A DNA stretch of 35,000 nt from Symbiodinium natans. Taxonomy: Eukaryota > Sar > Dinophyceae > Suessiales > Symbiodiniaceae. A model generated the notes under the pieces. That model saw nothing but the letters and a program-made list of their open reading frames with translations. It did no database searches and was not told the origin of the DNA. Where the stretch lies: assembly GCA_905221605.1 (NCBI GenBank), contig CAJNDS010001180.1:460725-495724 (forward strand), written 5' to 3'. How positions within the stretch are numbered: position 1 is the first letter of the stretch; every line of letters starts with the position of its first letter. The translations under genes were made by a program, and so were the position numbers. This document shows, piece after piece, positions 25,975-33,899 of the stretch.

Positions 25975-26219
25975 TTTCTTAATTAATGTGCTCTCTTCGT
26001 ACTTAAATTGTCATAAGCTTCTCTGGGGTTGTAATGTCAGGATAGTATTATAACTACGAAGCAAGTGTAATGAGTGCATTTGCGCGTGACTATCATATTG
26101 CAAGCAAATGAGCGAATCAATGAACGAAGCACGCCCTTTTAACCGTATCGTTTCCATCACTAGTTTGAAATTGTAATCGTAAAGGCTTAGGAATTTATCA
26201 TTGATCATCTGGATTCATC
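25975..26219. other. A/T-rich stretch, probably also of mitochondrial origin
   Basis: Base composition drops to that of the cox1 piece that follows and differs sharply from the GC-rich nuclear surroundings. I cannot assign it to cob, cox3 or an rRNA fragment. It may be non-coding mitochondrial sequence inserted together with cox1. Confidence 0.5.
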
Positions 26220-26472
26220 TTGGGAATCTCCGGAACATTAATATCAGTCCTTACAAGACTAGAATTATATTCATCAGGAAATAGGATTAGATCTCCAGCA
26301 AACCAGAACTTCTATAATATCAGCATTACATTGCATGGCTTTCTTATGGTCTTCTTTTTAGTAATGCCTGGCTTGTTTGGAGGATTTGGAAATTATTTTG
26401 TACCTATCTTTCAAGGGTCTCCAGAAGTGGTATATCCTAGAGCCAATAATTTCTCTATCTTAATTCCCCACC
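26220..26472 (+). pseudogene. cox1: Nuclear copy of mitochondrial cox1, N-proximal part (NUMT)
   Basis: Cytochrome c oxidase subunit 1 segment. The frame reads GISGTLISVLTRLELYSSGN, then NQNFYNISITLHGFLMVFFL, VMPGLFGGFGNYFVPIFQGS and PEVVYPRANNFSILI. It covers transmembrane helices 1-2 and the loop between them, including the conserved ITLHG (haem-ligand His) and the GGFGNYF motif. It starts within the family's N-terminal region, not at its start codon, and ends abruptly at about 26472 in a small hairpin (CCCCACCCTCGGTGTGGGG) before unrelated sequence. Dinoflagellate mitochondrial DNA itself contains cox1 fragments, so the source may already have been a fragment. Placement among nuclear introns makes it a NUMT. 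Confidence 0.9.
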
Positions 26473-26494
26473 CTCGGTGTGGGGTTGTTAGATT

Positions 26495-26690
26495 TTAAAC
26501 TCAACTCTTCTCCTCGCCCGGAACTCTTCTCCTCGCCGGTCTACTCCTCGCTCATCCCTGGAGCGCCCAACCCCAAAGTGTCCCTGGAGTGCCCAACTCT
26601 AGAGTGTCCCCAGAGTGCCCAACCCCAGTGTGCCCAGCCCCTCAGTCTCCCTGGAATGCCCAACCCCAGAGTATCTCTACCAAGAGAGGG
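26495..26690. repeat. GC-rich minisatellite between cox1 pieces
   Basis: Two CAACTCTTCTCCTCGCC-like words, followed by six or so units of about 22 bp around GGAGTGCCCAACCCCAGAGT. It is the only GC-rich part inside the otherwise A/T-rich mitochondrial insert. Confidence 0.88.
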
Positions 26691-26760
26691 TGGGGATATT
26701 CGAAGTAAAATAATTCTTTTACTTTCATATCTTTCCTTCCTCATCCTTTTCTATAATCTC

Positions 26761-26963
26761 AGAATTTGGAGGTGGTACAGGATGAACAATTCTTCCACCA
26801 TTATCCACTTCTTTTCTGACTTTATCGCCTTCAAGTACAGGAAGTCTTATATTTGGATTATTAATCTCTGGTAAATCTTCAGGTCTCGCTTTTGGGCAAC
26901 AGCTCTAAATCTGAGATCTTTTTATCTGACATTAACGGCTATCCCATTATTTCATTGGGCTTT
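26761..26963 (+). pseudogene. cox1: Nuclear copy of cox1, second part with frameshift
   Basis: Reads EFGGGTG, then TGA where cox1 has Trp, then TILPPLSTSFLTLSPSSTGS and LIFGLLISGKSSG. After about 26898 the frame changes, and NLRSFYLTLTAIPLFHWAF follows. These are consecutive cox1 segments lying about 60 residues C-terminal of the end of the first piece, so roughly that length is missing and replaced by the minisatellite. TGA for Trp could be an unedited codon, since dinoflagellate mitochondrial transcripts are edited including A-to-G, or a G-to-A change after transfer. Confidence 0.88.
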
Positions 26964-26964
26964 C

Positions 26965-26998
26965 CCTAAACCCTAAACCCCAAACCCTAAACCCTACA
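26965..26998 (-). repeat. C-strand telomere-like array abutting the NUMT
   Basis: About four units starting right at the end of the cox1 sequence (GGGCTTT|CCCTAAA). Confidence 0.93.
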
Positions 26999-27054
26999 CT
27001 TTAAGGTGGTTCTCTGGCAGATTCTCCTTCCTCCTCCTCCCCCCCCCCCACCAG

Positions 27055-27121
27055 GGGCGGATCTTCTTTGGCAGCTGAGGCTTCGCTGGCTCACGGAGGC
27101 GCCTGGGGAGGCGCCCAGGGC
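27055..27121 (+). CDS. Candidate small exon, Gly/Ala-rich
   Basis: After a polypyrimidine tract and CCACCAG the frame reads GGSSLAAEASLAHGGAWGGA. A GC donor is likely near 27122. A C-strand array precedes it (26965) and a G-strand array follows (27150). Family not recognised. Confidence 0.45.
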
Positions 27122-27149
27122 CGTCCTTTTTGATGCTTGTTTTTTTTGG

Positions 27150-27213
27150 GCGTGGGGTTTGGGGTTTAGGGTTTAGGTTTGGGGTTTAGGGTTTCGGGTT
27201 TAGGGTTTCGGGT
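27150..27213 (+). repeat. G-strand telomere-like array
   Basis: About eight TTTAGGG/TTTGGGG/TTTCGGG units, downstream of the exon at 27055. Confidence 0.94.
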
Positions 27214-27726
27214 TAGAAGGCCAAAAGCCCTTCTTCTTATTGTAGAGGGCTTTGGGCAACGGCTTTCAGGGTTCAAGTTTTGGGCTTCGCGCGGATGCGG
27301 TCGCTCGTTTTTGTTCTGGCCCAGGATCTGCACTGACCATTGCCAGCAAGTTAGAGCACCCCCCCCCCCCCAAACAACAGCAAAAGCTCGGCCAAAGCTC
27401 ACGTAGACGTCTCAGAGCCCTCCCCTTGCGTTGCACAGCGCAGGCGCCACCCCAAATAGTAGGATTCCCGTAGAATTAGGACCCCAATCAGGTACCGGAG
27501 TTTCGGAACCCATCCCTGCAGCCTTGGCTCAAGAGAGGAGAGCCACGTAGAGTTCAAGGGTCGCAGTCTGCCCGAAGCAGGACCTGCATCTTAAAGAGAC
27601 CCTACAGGGAGCCTCTCTGGGGACCCTAAGCAGCCTAAGCAGATATTTGTTCTCAGACCGTGGAGACCTGGACAGGAAGCCCTGAGACCTCAAGCACCAA
27701 GCTCCGGAGCGAGTGCTCGAGCAGCC

Positions 27727-27870
27727 ATGCCGGATCTGCCGCAGACGCCTGAAACGCAGCGGGCACTGGTGGCGACGCCCTCGCAGCCCAGCTGTGATGA
27801 GGAGGCCTTCCGAAAAAGCCTTGAGGGTTCAAAGGCCTTGAAAAGGCGGCATGGGCTTGGGGGATTGACT
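27727..27870 (+). CDS. Candidate first exon
   Basis: ATG at 27727 opens a frame MPDLPQTPETQRALVATPS, then QPSCDEEAFRKSLEGSKAL. It is hydrophilic and coding-like, and the family unknown. The region 27534-27726 would be a 5' leader and contains no in-frame start. About 200 bp upstream lies a sequence resembling the 3' end of the dinoflagellate spliced leader (see findings). The 3' limit is uncertain. Confidence 0.35.
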
Positions 27871-28710
27871 TCTTGTGGCTCGAAAATCAAGTGTTATACC
27901 ATCTATGCTTTGCTTTCATGTGTGTGTGGGTATTCTGAACTAGAGTTTGTTTTTTTTCTAGAAATTTGTGTCCGGCTGTTCTTCGGCCTATGTGATAGTG
28001 GGTCGGGGCCACACGTCCAAACTTGGGCCTTGGTGAGCCTTGAAAACCGCGCGTTGACTTGGGCCTTCTCTTCTGGGTGACATGTCTCTGTATCCATTAT
28101 GTTGCATGGCACTGTAGTGTACCGAGACGAGGGTTGTATCCGTGAATGACAGGGAGTGAATGAATGTACTGAATTCACGTACTACCTTAGGACCGCACCA
28201 ATCATTACGGACACACACTATTAGTATCATCACCAGGCTGTTACCAAAGGCTTGAGTTCTACATCCAAGTTCTCAGGGTCTTGTGTCCCAACCTTACAGA
28301 CGCTTCCCCAAAAGCCCGTTAAAATATACTAATGTTCTGTTCTTTTCTATTCTAATTCGATTCTTATTCTAGTCTATTCTATTCCATTCAATTCTATTCT
28401 TTGTCTTTTCTATTCTACGATATAAGACTATGCTATATCGAATTGTCGGTTGTGGTTGGCAGGAAGCAGATGTCGTGATGTTGCCATCCCAGCGCCGAGG
28501 CAAGAGAAGGAAGTGGCGGATTCCAGGGGAGGGGACTTTCTGGATGACCGCGGATGATTGGTTTAGAGTTAGGTGTAAGATTCAGGGTGTAGGGCTCAGG
28601 GTTTCGTCGTGCTACACCATCCCCATGACCCGGAACCCTGTGGAGGTACATGCACGTTGCTGCGCCAGATGCCATTGCCGTTAAGTGTGAAGCTGGTGCC
28701 GTGGCAGTGA
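27871..28710. other. Unassigned DNA with a TTCTA-type microsatellite
   Basis: 28333-28424 is a degenerate (TTCTATTC)n tract. The rest shows no recognised gene; a candidate frame at 28430-28680 is coding-like only in part and lacks splice sites. Confidence 0.5.
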
Positions 28711-28834
28711 GACCCTAAACCCTAAACCCTAAACCCTAAACCCTAAACCCTAAACCCTAAACCCTAACCCTAAACCCTAAACCCTAAACCCTAAACCCTA
28801 AACCTTAAACCCTAAACCCTAAACCCTAAACCCC
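28711..28834 (-). repeat. C-strand telomere-like array
   Basis: About seventeen units in 124 bp, with one CCCTAA hexamer and one CCTTAAA. It lies about 35 bp before the exon at about 28870. Confidence 0.97.
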
Positions 28835-28869
28835 ACGGAGTAAAGGCCGTGGACAAAAAAGGAATCCCG

Positions 28870-29012
28870 AAAAACAACCTGTGCAAGACAGCATTCTTGA
28901 AGCAGAGCCAGGGAGGAATCCCAAGAAGCCTGAAGCTAACGAGCTGTCGAAGGCCAACGTGAGCGCGGCAAAGAAGCCACAGTCCTTCTTCGGGTTTCTG
29001 TTTTTTTGGTAG
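28870..29012 (+). CDS. Exon, Pro/Lys-rich, possible C-terminus
   Basis: One frame reads RNPEKQPVQDSILEAEPGRN, then PKKPEANELSKANVSAAKK, then PQSFFGFLFFW and TAG. Charged and disordered, ending in a short aromatic tail. It is either the C-terminus of a protein or an exon whose donor lies shortly before the aromatic run. Family not recognised. Confidence 0.5.
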
Positions 29013-29189
29013 AGTGAGGCCAAGATGAGTATTGTTTGGGGGCTTCGGGGTTTAGGGTGCACATGGAAAGAAGAGGTGGCGACCTTCGCCACGGTCCTTG
29101 TGGGCGCCGGCCTCATCGACTATCGGCTTGGCTGCCTGGAATGATTGGTGCCGTCTTCTGGGAAAGGGGCTTGCGTTGTTCTCAAGTGG

Positions 29190-29235
29190 GGCTTAGGGTT
29201 TAGGGTTTAGGGGTTTGGGGGGGGGGGGGCCGGCA
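29190..29235 (+). repeat. G-strand telomere-like units and G-run
   Basis: GGGCTTAGGG, two TTTAGGG units and a G13 run. A coding-like stretch ends just upstream (about 29060-29186, several frames open), which would fit the exon/G-array order, but the frame cannot be fixed. Confidence 0.85.
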
Positions 29236-29354
29236 AACCGTACACATCAAAAACGATGCATTGCAAAGACTGTTGCTGAGGTCACGAGCGAACCCCCGAA
29301 CTGAAACAGCCCTAGGCCCACACACGTTGGTATTTGCCCATGTGATTTTCTTCA

Positions 29355-29450
29355 CGCTGGGGTGGGGGGTGGGGTGGGGTGGGTGGGGTGGGTGGGGTGG
29401 GTGGGGTGGGTTGTGGCTGGGGTGGGAGGGGGGGGGGGGTTGGTTCCGAC
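29355..29450 (+). repeat. GGGTGGGGT G-quadruplex-prone tract
   Basis: About ten (GGGTGGGGT)-type units followed by a G12 run. Many G3-G4 runs with one- or two-base loops; the strand could form quadruplexes. Gly/Trp frames across it are not genes. Confidence 0.93.
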
Positions 29451-29460
29451 CATGTTACTC

Positions 29461-29656
29461 CAAACATCCCGCTGTTAACGGCGTTTTTTTGCCCTCTTCA
29501 TGCAACATGTTGCAGGAGGACGTCTGATATTCAGCAACACGCGGCGCCGGCGCAAGTGTTCATGCCAACTGCGAACATGCCCAAAACCCTGCCAGTTACA
29601 GCGTTTTTGCCTCTTTATACAACATATTGTTGGAGGATGTTTTAAGTTCAGCAACG
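29461..29656. repeat. Tandem duplication, about 118-bp period
   Basis: 29461-29538 and about 29581-29656 align: CAAACATCCCGCTGTTAACGG / CAAAACCCTGCCAGTTACAG, GCGTTTTT(TT)GCC, CTCTT(T)AT(G)CAACAT, TTG(C/T)(A/T)GGAGGA, TTCAGCAAC. Identity is roughly 75 percent by eye. The unit contains the near-palindrome GCAACATGTTGC. Probably an old mobile-element fragment. Confidence 0.75.
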
Positions 29657-30231
29657 TCTCATCGAACACATCTACAGCTCGGTCTGGCGCTCGCAGTTGG
29701 ATCCCAAAGCGAACGCCTGTGGATCACTTTGGGAAGGTGTGCTGGCATGAGTGCTCTAAGGCCCTAAGTTTGAGTCCCAGGATTTCCTGAAGCAGGAATC
29801 CCTCCATTGCCACAGCCACACGCACCTGTAATTTACAGAACTTGCTGTGTATGCCCTAAAATGTACAGGCCCGCCGCCACACGGCCAGATATCAACGTGT
29901 GACCCCGTAAGCCAGGGTGTAGGGTTTCGTGCTTTGGCGCTCATACTTCAAGCTGAACCCCCTAGACCCTGAACCCGACACCAAGAAAGGTCCCGTGGAC
30001 TGCGGGTGCCAACTGGCAAAGTGTGACCCTAAACCGAGCCCCTTTATTAAATATTTTTAATTAATTTCTTTATTAAATAAATAATTTTTATCTTGATAAA
30101 TGCAAGTATCGCTGGACTGTGAGGCTGGACGCGAGCCCGGTCATCTGCCTCGATGGCGAATGGCATGGACATGGCGGAGGCGGAAAAGACCGAGGCCGGC
30201 CTGCCGGGCTTGACACCCAAAAAACCCCAGA

Positions 30232-30272
30232 TTGGCATGTTCCCTCGTATACTAGCAGTCCTGAAAAGGGGT
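30232..30272 (+). mobile_element. MITE family A, left end only
   Basis: TTGGCATGTTCCCTCGTATA followed by CTAGCAGTCCT matches the left terminal repeats at 15006 and 7575. No right end is found before the C-run at 30298-30329. Confidence 0.6.
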
Positions 30273-30297
30273 TATAGTAATGTTATAGTAATTGTCC

Positions 30298-30298
30298 C

Positions 30299-30329
<31 letters not shown>
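30298..30329. repeat. Poly-C run (about 30 nt)
   Basis: Longest C homopolymer in the window. Other C or G runs of 12-18 nt lie at 12411, 12814, 14278, 19188, 27360, 29219 and 31705. Confidence 0.97.
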
Positions 30330-30559
30330 TTATATTCTCCCTGGCACCCGGAAGCTTTTTTGGGCCAGTCAGGCTTGTGGGGGTTTGGGGGCATCCTCTC
30401 TTGGGGTCCTCACTTGAAAGTTGGACTGGCAGGTCCGATCAGTTCTCGAGACAGTGCCTGGGCTGCAGTGTCGTAGCGTAAGAGCCTCAAGAGTCACAGT
30501 CATACACAAATGCACAGACGGATTTTACTATACATATAGCTCTCTTCTGTGCGTTCGTT

Positions 30560-30708
30560 CTCTTTTTGTGTCTTTGTCTTGCTCAACCTCTCTCGCTTTC
30601 TCTTTCTTTGTCTCTTTCCCTGTCTCTTTCTCTTTCACTTTCTCTTTCTCTGTCTCTGTCTCTTTCTCTTCCTCTGTCTCTCTTCCTCTGTCTCTCTCTC
30701 TCTCTCTG
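30560..30708. repeat. TCTCTTTC-type polypyrimidine tract
   Basis: About 150 bp of (TCTTTC)n and (TC)n, similar in kind to 176-338. Confidence 0.95.
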
Positions 30709-30877
30709 TCAAAACCTTCCATCGTAGCCGATGGTCCTACATCAAGGTCGCCTAAGCCAGAACACCACCAAGGCTCCATCATTTTTGCAGGTAGTAGTCA
30801 TAGTACAGGGTTTACCACCCAGCACCAAGCCCCCTTAAGCCCTAAGAAGACCTCAACCCCCCTGAGCGCAAAACCCT

Positions 30878-30983
30878 ATGTGGGCGGTTTCCTAAATTAG
30901 GGCCCCTTTTTGGGTACCCATTATAAGGCGGCACCCTTTAAAAAGGATCCCAAAAAGGGACCCTAATTTAGAGAACTACCCAT
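30878..30983. mobile_element. MITE, family B (TIR around CTAAATTAGGGTCCCTTTTTGGG)
   Basis: Left arm CTAAATTAGGGCCCCTTTTTGGG and right arm CCCAAAAAGGGACCCTAATTTAG are complementary apart from one base near the middle. The outer TATGTGGGCGGTTTC and GAACTACCCATG also match loosely. About 106 bp, non-coding. A decayed relative lies at 5868-5926, and short GTAGGATCCCC/ATTAGGACCCC relatives occur near 4630 and 27468. Confidence 0.8.
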
Positions 30984-31204
30984 GTGTGTTTCAGTGTTCA
31001 CATCCACTCCGCACTGTCAGGGCGTGAAGAGCGCTCCCAGCATTCCAGGCCGTTTCGCGGGGCTCCGGTCATGCTGGGCTTGAGGGTTTGGGGGTTTGGG
31101 AGGTTTTTTGTTAAAACAAAAATGTAGGGTGCAGTTCTGAGTTCTGAGTTCTGCAAGGAACCTCAATGGCGCTCGAGTAGAAGTTACTGCGCGGTGCCGT
31201 GCAG

Positions 31205-31293
31205 AGTTTGGGGAGTTTCCTCGAGTTGCACTGCCTGGCAGGGTACACGGCGTTCGGCCATGTGAACTGCCTCTTGCCTGGGAAGTCGGCCCT
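31205..31293 (+). CDS. Candidate exon
   Basis: The frame reads EFPRVALPGRVHGVRPCELP, then LAWEVGPVS. It is coding-like. The splice ends are not fixed and no family is recognised. Confidence 0.4.
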
Positions 31294-31407
31294 GTCAGTG
31301 CTTGCAGATCTGCAGCTGGCGCTTGTGTCTTCCTGGCACGGGGGGTACATCTTGGGGTGCTTCTGTTCTGGACTTTAGCTTCTTTAGGGCTTCGAGGTCA
31401 TCTTCGT

Positions 31408-31550
31408 TCCTGGAAACAGAGACCGGAAGTCTGGAGATACAGTCGCGTGCGCTACGCCCGGATCCAGTACTGCTAGTCTCGCCTTCCAAGCTCGCTGCAG
31501 CCCAGAGAAAGGAAGGGGAGGCACTTCTGAAACCCGAAACACCAAACCCA
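31408..31550 (+). CDS. Candidate exon
   Basis: The frame reads LETETGSLEIQSRALRPDPV, then LLVSPSKLAAAQRKEGEALL and KPETPNP. The composition and codon choice are coding-like. The limits are uncertain and no family is recognised. Confidence 0.45.
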
Positions 31551-31786
31551 TGCTCGAGGTGTTTTCGCTCATGCCCGAAAGACGGGATAGGAGCGGTGAG
31601 TAGAAGACCGCGAGGTCGCAAGCAAGTTGGGAGAGAAGGTGTGGAGGTGCCCCTGTAAGGGGATGCCCAAAACCTCTTCAGTCCTTTTCTGAATACCCAA
31701 AACCCCCCCCCCCCCCCCCCCCCTTCTCCACCCCCCCCTTCCCCCCCTTCCTCCCCCCCTCCCTCCTTCCCCTTCCCTTCCTCCAG

Positions 31787-31828
31787 GTTTTGATCACCGA
31801 GGGGCGATATCGGAAGGGCCGCTGGTCA
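31787..31828 (+). CDS. 42-nt exon after a long C-rich tract
   Basis: A poly-C and C/T-rich tract (31702-31785) leads into CTCCAG, then VLITEGRYRKGRWS, then a GC donor (GCAACT). A G-strand telomere-like tract follows at 31876. Its fourteen basic residues are not recognised as a family. Confidence 0.5.
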
Positions 31829-31875
31829 GCAACTTTGTCATCTCCCTCCCCTCCCCCAACTCCCCCCCTTCCCCT

Positions 31876-31916
31876 GTTTTGGGGTTTAGGGTTTAGGGGT
31901 TTGGGGGGGTTTGGGA
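31876..31916 (+). repeat. G-strand telomere-like units
   Basis: TTTTGGGG, two TTTAGGG units and a TTTGGGGGGG tail, about 50 bp after the exon ending at 31828. Confidence 0.88.
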
Positions 31917-31929
31917 GAAAGCTTGCCTT

Positions 31930-32533
31930 TGTGAGCAGCGGGGTTAGTCAAGGGGAGTCTAGGAAGCATCGCGCTCTGCAAGCACAGGCGAGTACAGACT
32001 CTGAGGCATTCAGTTCTATTTTTCCGCATCTGAGACACGAGGGAGCATGAAGCCATTTTGCTTGTGGTTCTTTGTGGAGTTTAGGGTCCTTTCCGCTTTT
32101 CCTCTTCTGGCACCCCTTTTGAGGCTCCCGGTGGTCCGTATGGCGGTGAAGACCATGAGCCAGTGTGCAGTGCGCTGCAACATGTGCCCTTGCCGGGTTT
32201 GTCCCAAAAAAGGCGTCGAAGACCCTCCGGTTCCAGGTTTCTTTGGGGGGATTTTTGGGGTTCAAAAACTTCGGAGCGTTGTGGGCATTCTCCAGATCTC
32301 GAAAGCCCTTTTTTTGTGGTCCTGGATAGTTCTTCGAGATGTTGTTGCCGGGTTCGGAGGTGCCTTAGGTGAGAAGGCCTTCTTTCGAAAGCTGCGCTGC
32401 AGGCCCCGAAGCCCGAAACCCTGGGAAAACCAGGAATCCCAAACTCCCAAACTGCCCATCAGAGGTATCCACAGTGCAGTGGCTTCGTCATCTTCCACCG
32501 CTGCCGAATCTGCATGTGGGGGGGGGGGGGGTT
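31930..32533. other. Unassigned DNA
   Basis: Coding-like frames exist (for example around 32047-32230 and 32350-32470) but none has convincing splice ends. A G-run (about 32518-32531) closes the stretch. Confidence 0.4.
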
Positions 32534-32618
32534 AACCCTAAACCCAAAACCCTAAGCCCTAAACCCTAAACCTGAAACTCTAATGACCCTAAACCCTAAA
32601 CCCTAAGCCCCTAAAGCC
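32534..32618 (-). repeat. C-strand telomere-like array
   Basis: About ten units with CCCTAAG and CCTGAAA variants, ending about 20 bp before the exon at 32638. Confidence 0.95.
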
Positions 32619-32637
32619 ATGAATGTCCTAACAAAAG

Positions 32638-33192
32638 GAGCGCAAGAGAGCGAACGCGCGAATTTCTGGAAGCTGCAGTTGTGGCCGCTTTCGCAGCGTT
32701 CGGGTTCGGGAGCCCTCACCCGACGGCCCTCCCCAAACTGCAAGGACGGGTTTTGGGTTTCGGGTTTAGGATTCAGCGTTTTCGGGTCATAGAGGGCCCA
32801 CAAGGGCCCATGGTTTAGATCAACCGACCCCAAATGCTGCTAAACCCTAAACCCTAAACCCTAAACCCTAAACCCTAAACCCTAAACCCTAAACCCTAAA
32901 CCCTAAACCCTAAACCCTAAACCCTAAACCCTAAACCCTAAACCCCAAACCCTAAACCCGAAAAAGCCCCTCAAATCAAGCCCCAGCCTCAGACCCCAGG
33001 CTACGCCCCATACCAGTGCTGGCTCCGGTCGTCCATTGCAAAGGACTGCATGGTGGGTCCTGGTCTTAAGAGCCCCTCTGAAGCTCCTAAAGACCTCACC
33101 CCAGAACACTCAGAGCCAGCGAGAGTCGGTCAAAGATCCGGTGGAGGCCCTGGTCTTCACGGAGCTCCGCATGGGGCCTCCGAAAAACTCAG
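32638..33192 (+). CDS. Unidentified gene, three exons
   Basis: Exon 1, 32638-32749: acceptor ACAAAAG, donor GTTTTGGGTTTCGGGTTTAGG (G-strand units start in the donor). It has two open frames, ERTREFLEAAVVAAFAAFG or an Arg/Ser-rich one; the second gives the phase that fits exon 2. Exon 2, 33000-33052: YAPYQCWLRSSIAKDCM, donor GTGGGT. Exon 3, 33114-33192, joins in phase 0: SQRESVKDPVEALVFTELRM, then GPPKNS, donor GTACAC. A C-strand array of about 125 bp (32839-32965) fills the intron before exon 2. No family recognised. Confidence 0.55.
32839..32965 (-). repeat. C-strand telomere-like array, about 18 units
   Basis: Nearly pure CCCTAAA over about 127 bp, with one CCCCAAA near the right end. With the G-strand units in the donor at 32750 it forms another intron with complementary ends. 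Confidence 0.97.
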
Positions 33193-33589
33193 GTACACGC
33201 GTATTGGAAGCATCCGCACAAAAATCACAAAGCCCTAAGCCACTGAACCGCCAAAAACCCCTACAACCCCGAAACCCTTCGACCCTAAACCCGGAAACCC
33301 CGAAACCCGAAACCTCAAAGGCTCAAGAGGGCCTCGGGTGGGTTGCCCAAACCCTGAGCCTTGATGAGGGCTTCCTGGCCCTCGCCTCCTAGCGCTGGAT
33401 TCTTGGATTCTTGCGAGGGTACTCTTAACGAAGTTGCCATACTTACTAGGGTTGGGTAGCAAAAAAAATGGCTGAATGCCTCCTTTCAATGGTCTCTTTC
33501 TGAGAGTTCCTTCACCAGAACCCTGCCTACGAGGTGCAGGTGCATGAAGAGGTGCCTAGAACCCTAAACCCCAAACCCGAAAGCCAAAA

Positions 33590-33680
33590 CCCGAAAGTGG
33601 CATCGAGAACTTGAAGGAGGGCAGAGCTTCACCAACATGGAGCTCAGGGGTTGGAGCGCGGGGCCGAAGAAAGCCCTGCT
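33590..33680 (+). CDS. Candidate exon
   Basis: After degenerate C-strand words (33542-33590, CCCGAAAG) a frame reads GIENLKEGRASPTWSSGVGA. It is coding-like, with unclear ends. Confidence 0.35.
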
Positions 33681-33697
33681 TGCACTAAGCCCCGGAA

Positions 33698-33770
33698 CCC
33701 CTAAACCCTAAACCCTAAACCCTAAACCCTAAACCCTAAACCCTAAACCCTAAACCCTAAACCCCTAAAC
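33698..33770 (-). repeat. C-strand telomere-like array
   Basis: About ten units. The last unit runs straight into the acceptor (CCCTAAACCCAG) of the exon at 33775. Confidence 0.97.
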
Positions 33771-33774
33771 CCAG

Positions 33775-33834
33775 ATGCTTGAGGACAAGGGCTTCTGCCA
33801 GCACGAGCCGTATGATGACAGTCAGGACTCGGCA
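33775..33834 (+). CDS. 60-nt phase-0 exon whose splice sites lie within both arrays
   Basis: Acceptor CCCTAAACCCAG and donor GTGCTTAGGGTTTAGGG both belong to the flanking arrays. The twenty codons read MLEDKGFCQHEPYDDSQDSA. It is acidic, and its family is not recognised. This is the clearest single picture of an exon embedded in a C-strand/G-strand pair. Confidence 0.65.
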
Positions 33835-33838
33835 GTGC

Positions 33839-33899
33839 TTAGGGTTTAGGGTTTAGGGTTTAGGGTTTAGGGTTTAGGGTTTAGGGTTTAGGGTTTAGG
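33839..33899 (+). repeat. G-strand telomere-like array
   Basis: About nine units of pure TTTAGGG starting 4 bp after the donor dinucleotide at 33835. Confidence 0.97.

Noticed and set aside
29355-29450. Gly/Trp-rich protein
   Set aside because: Translation of a GGGTGGGGT tract; no splice sites or other coding signs.
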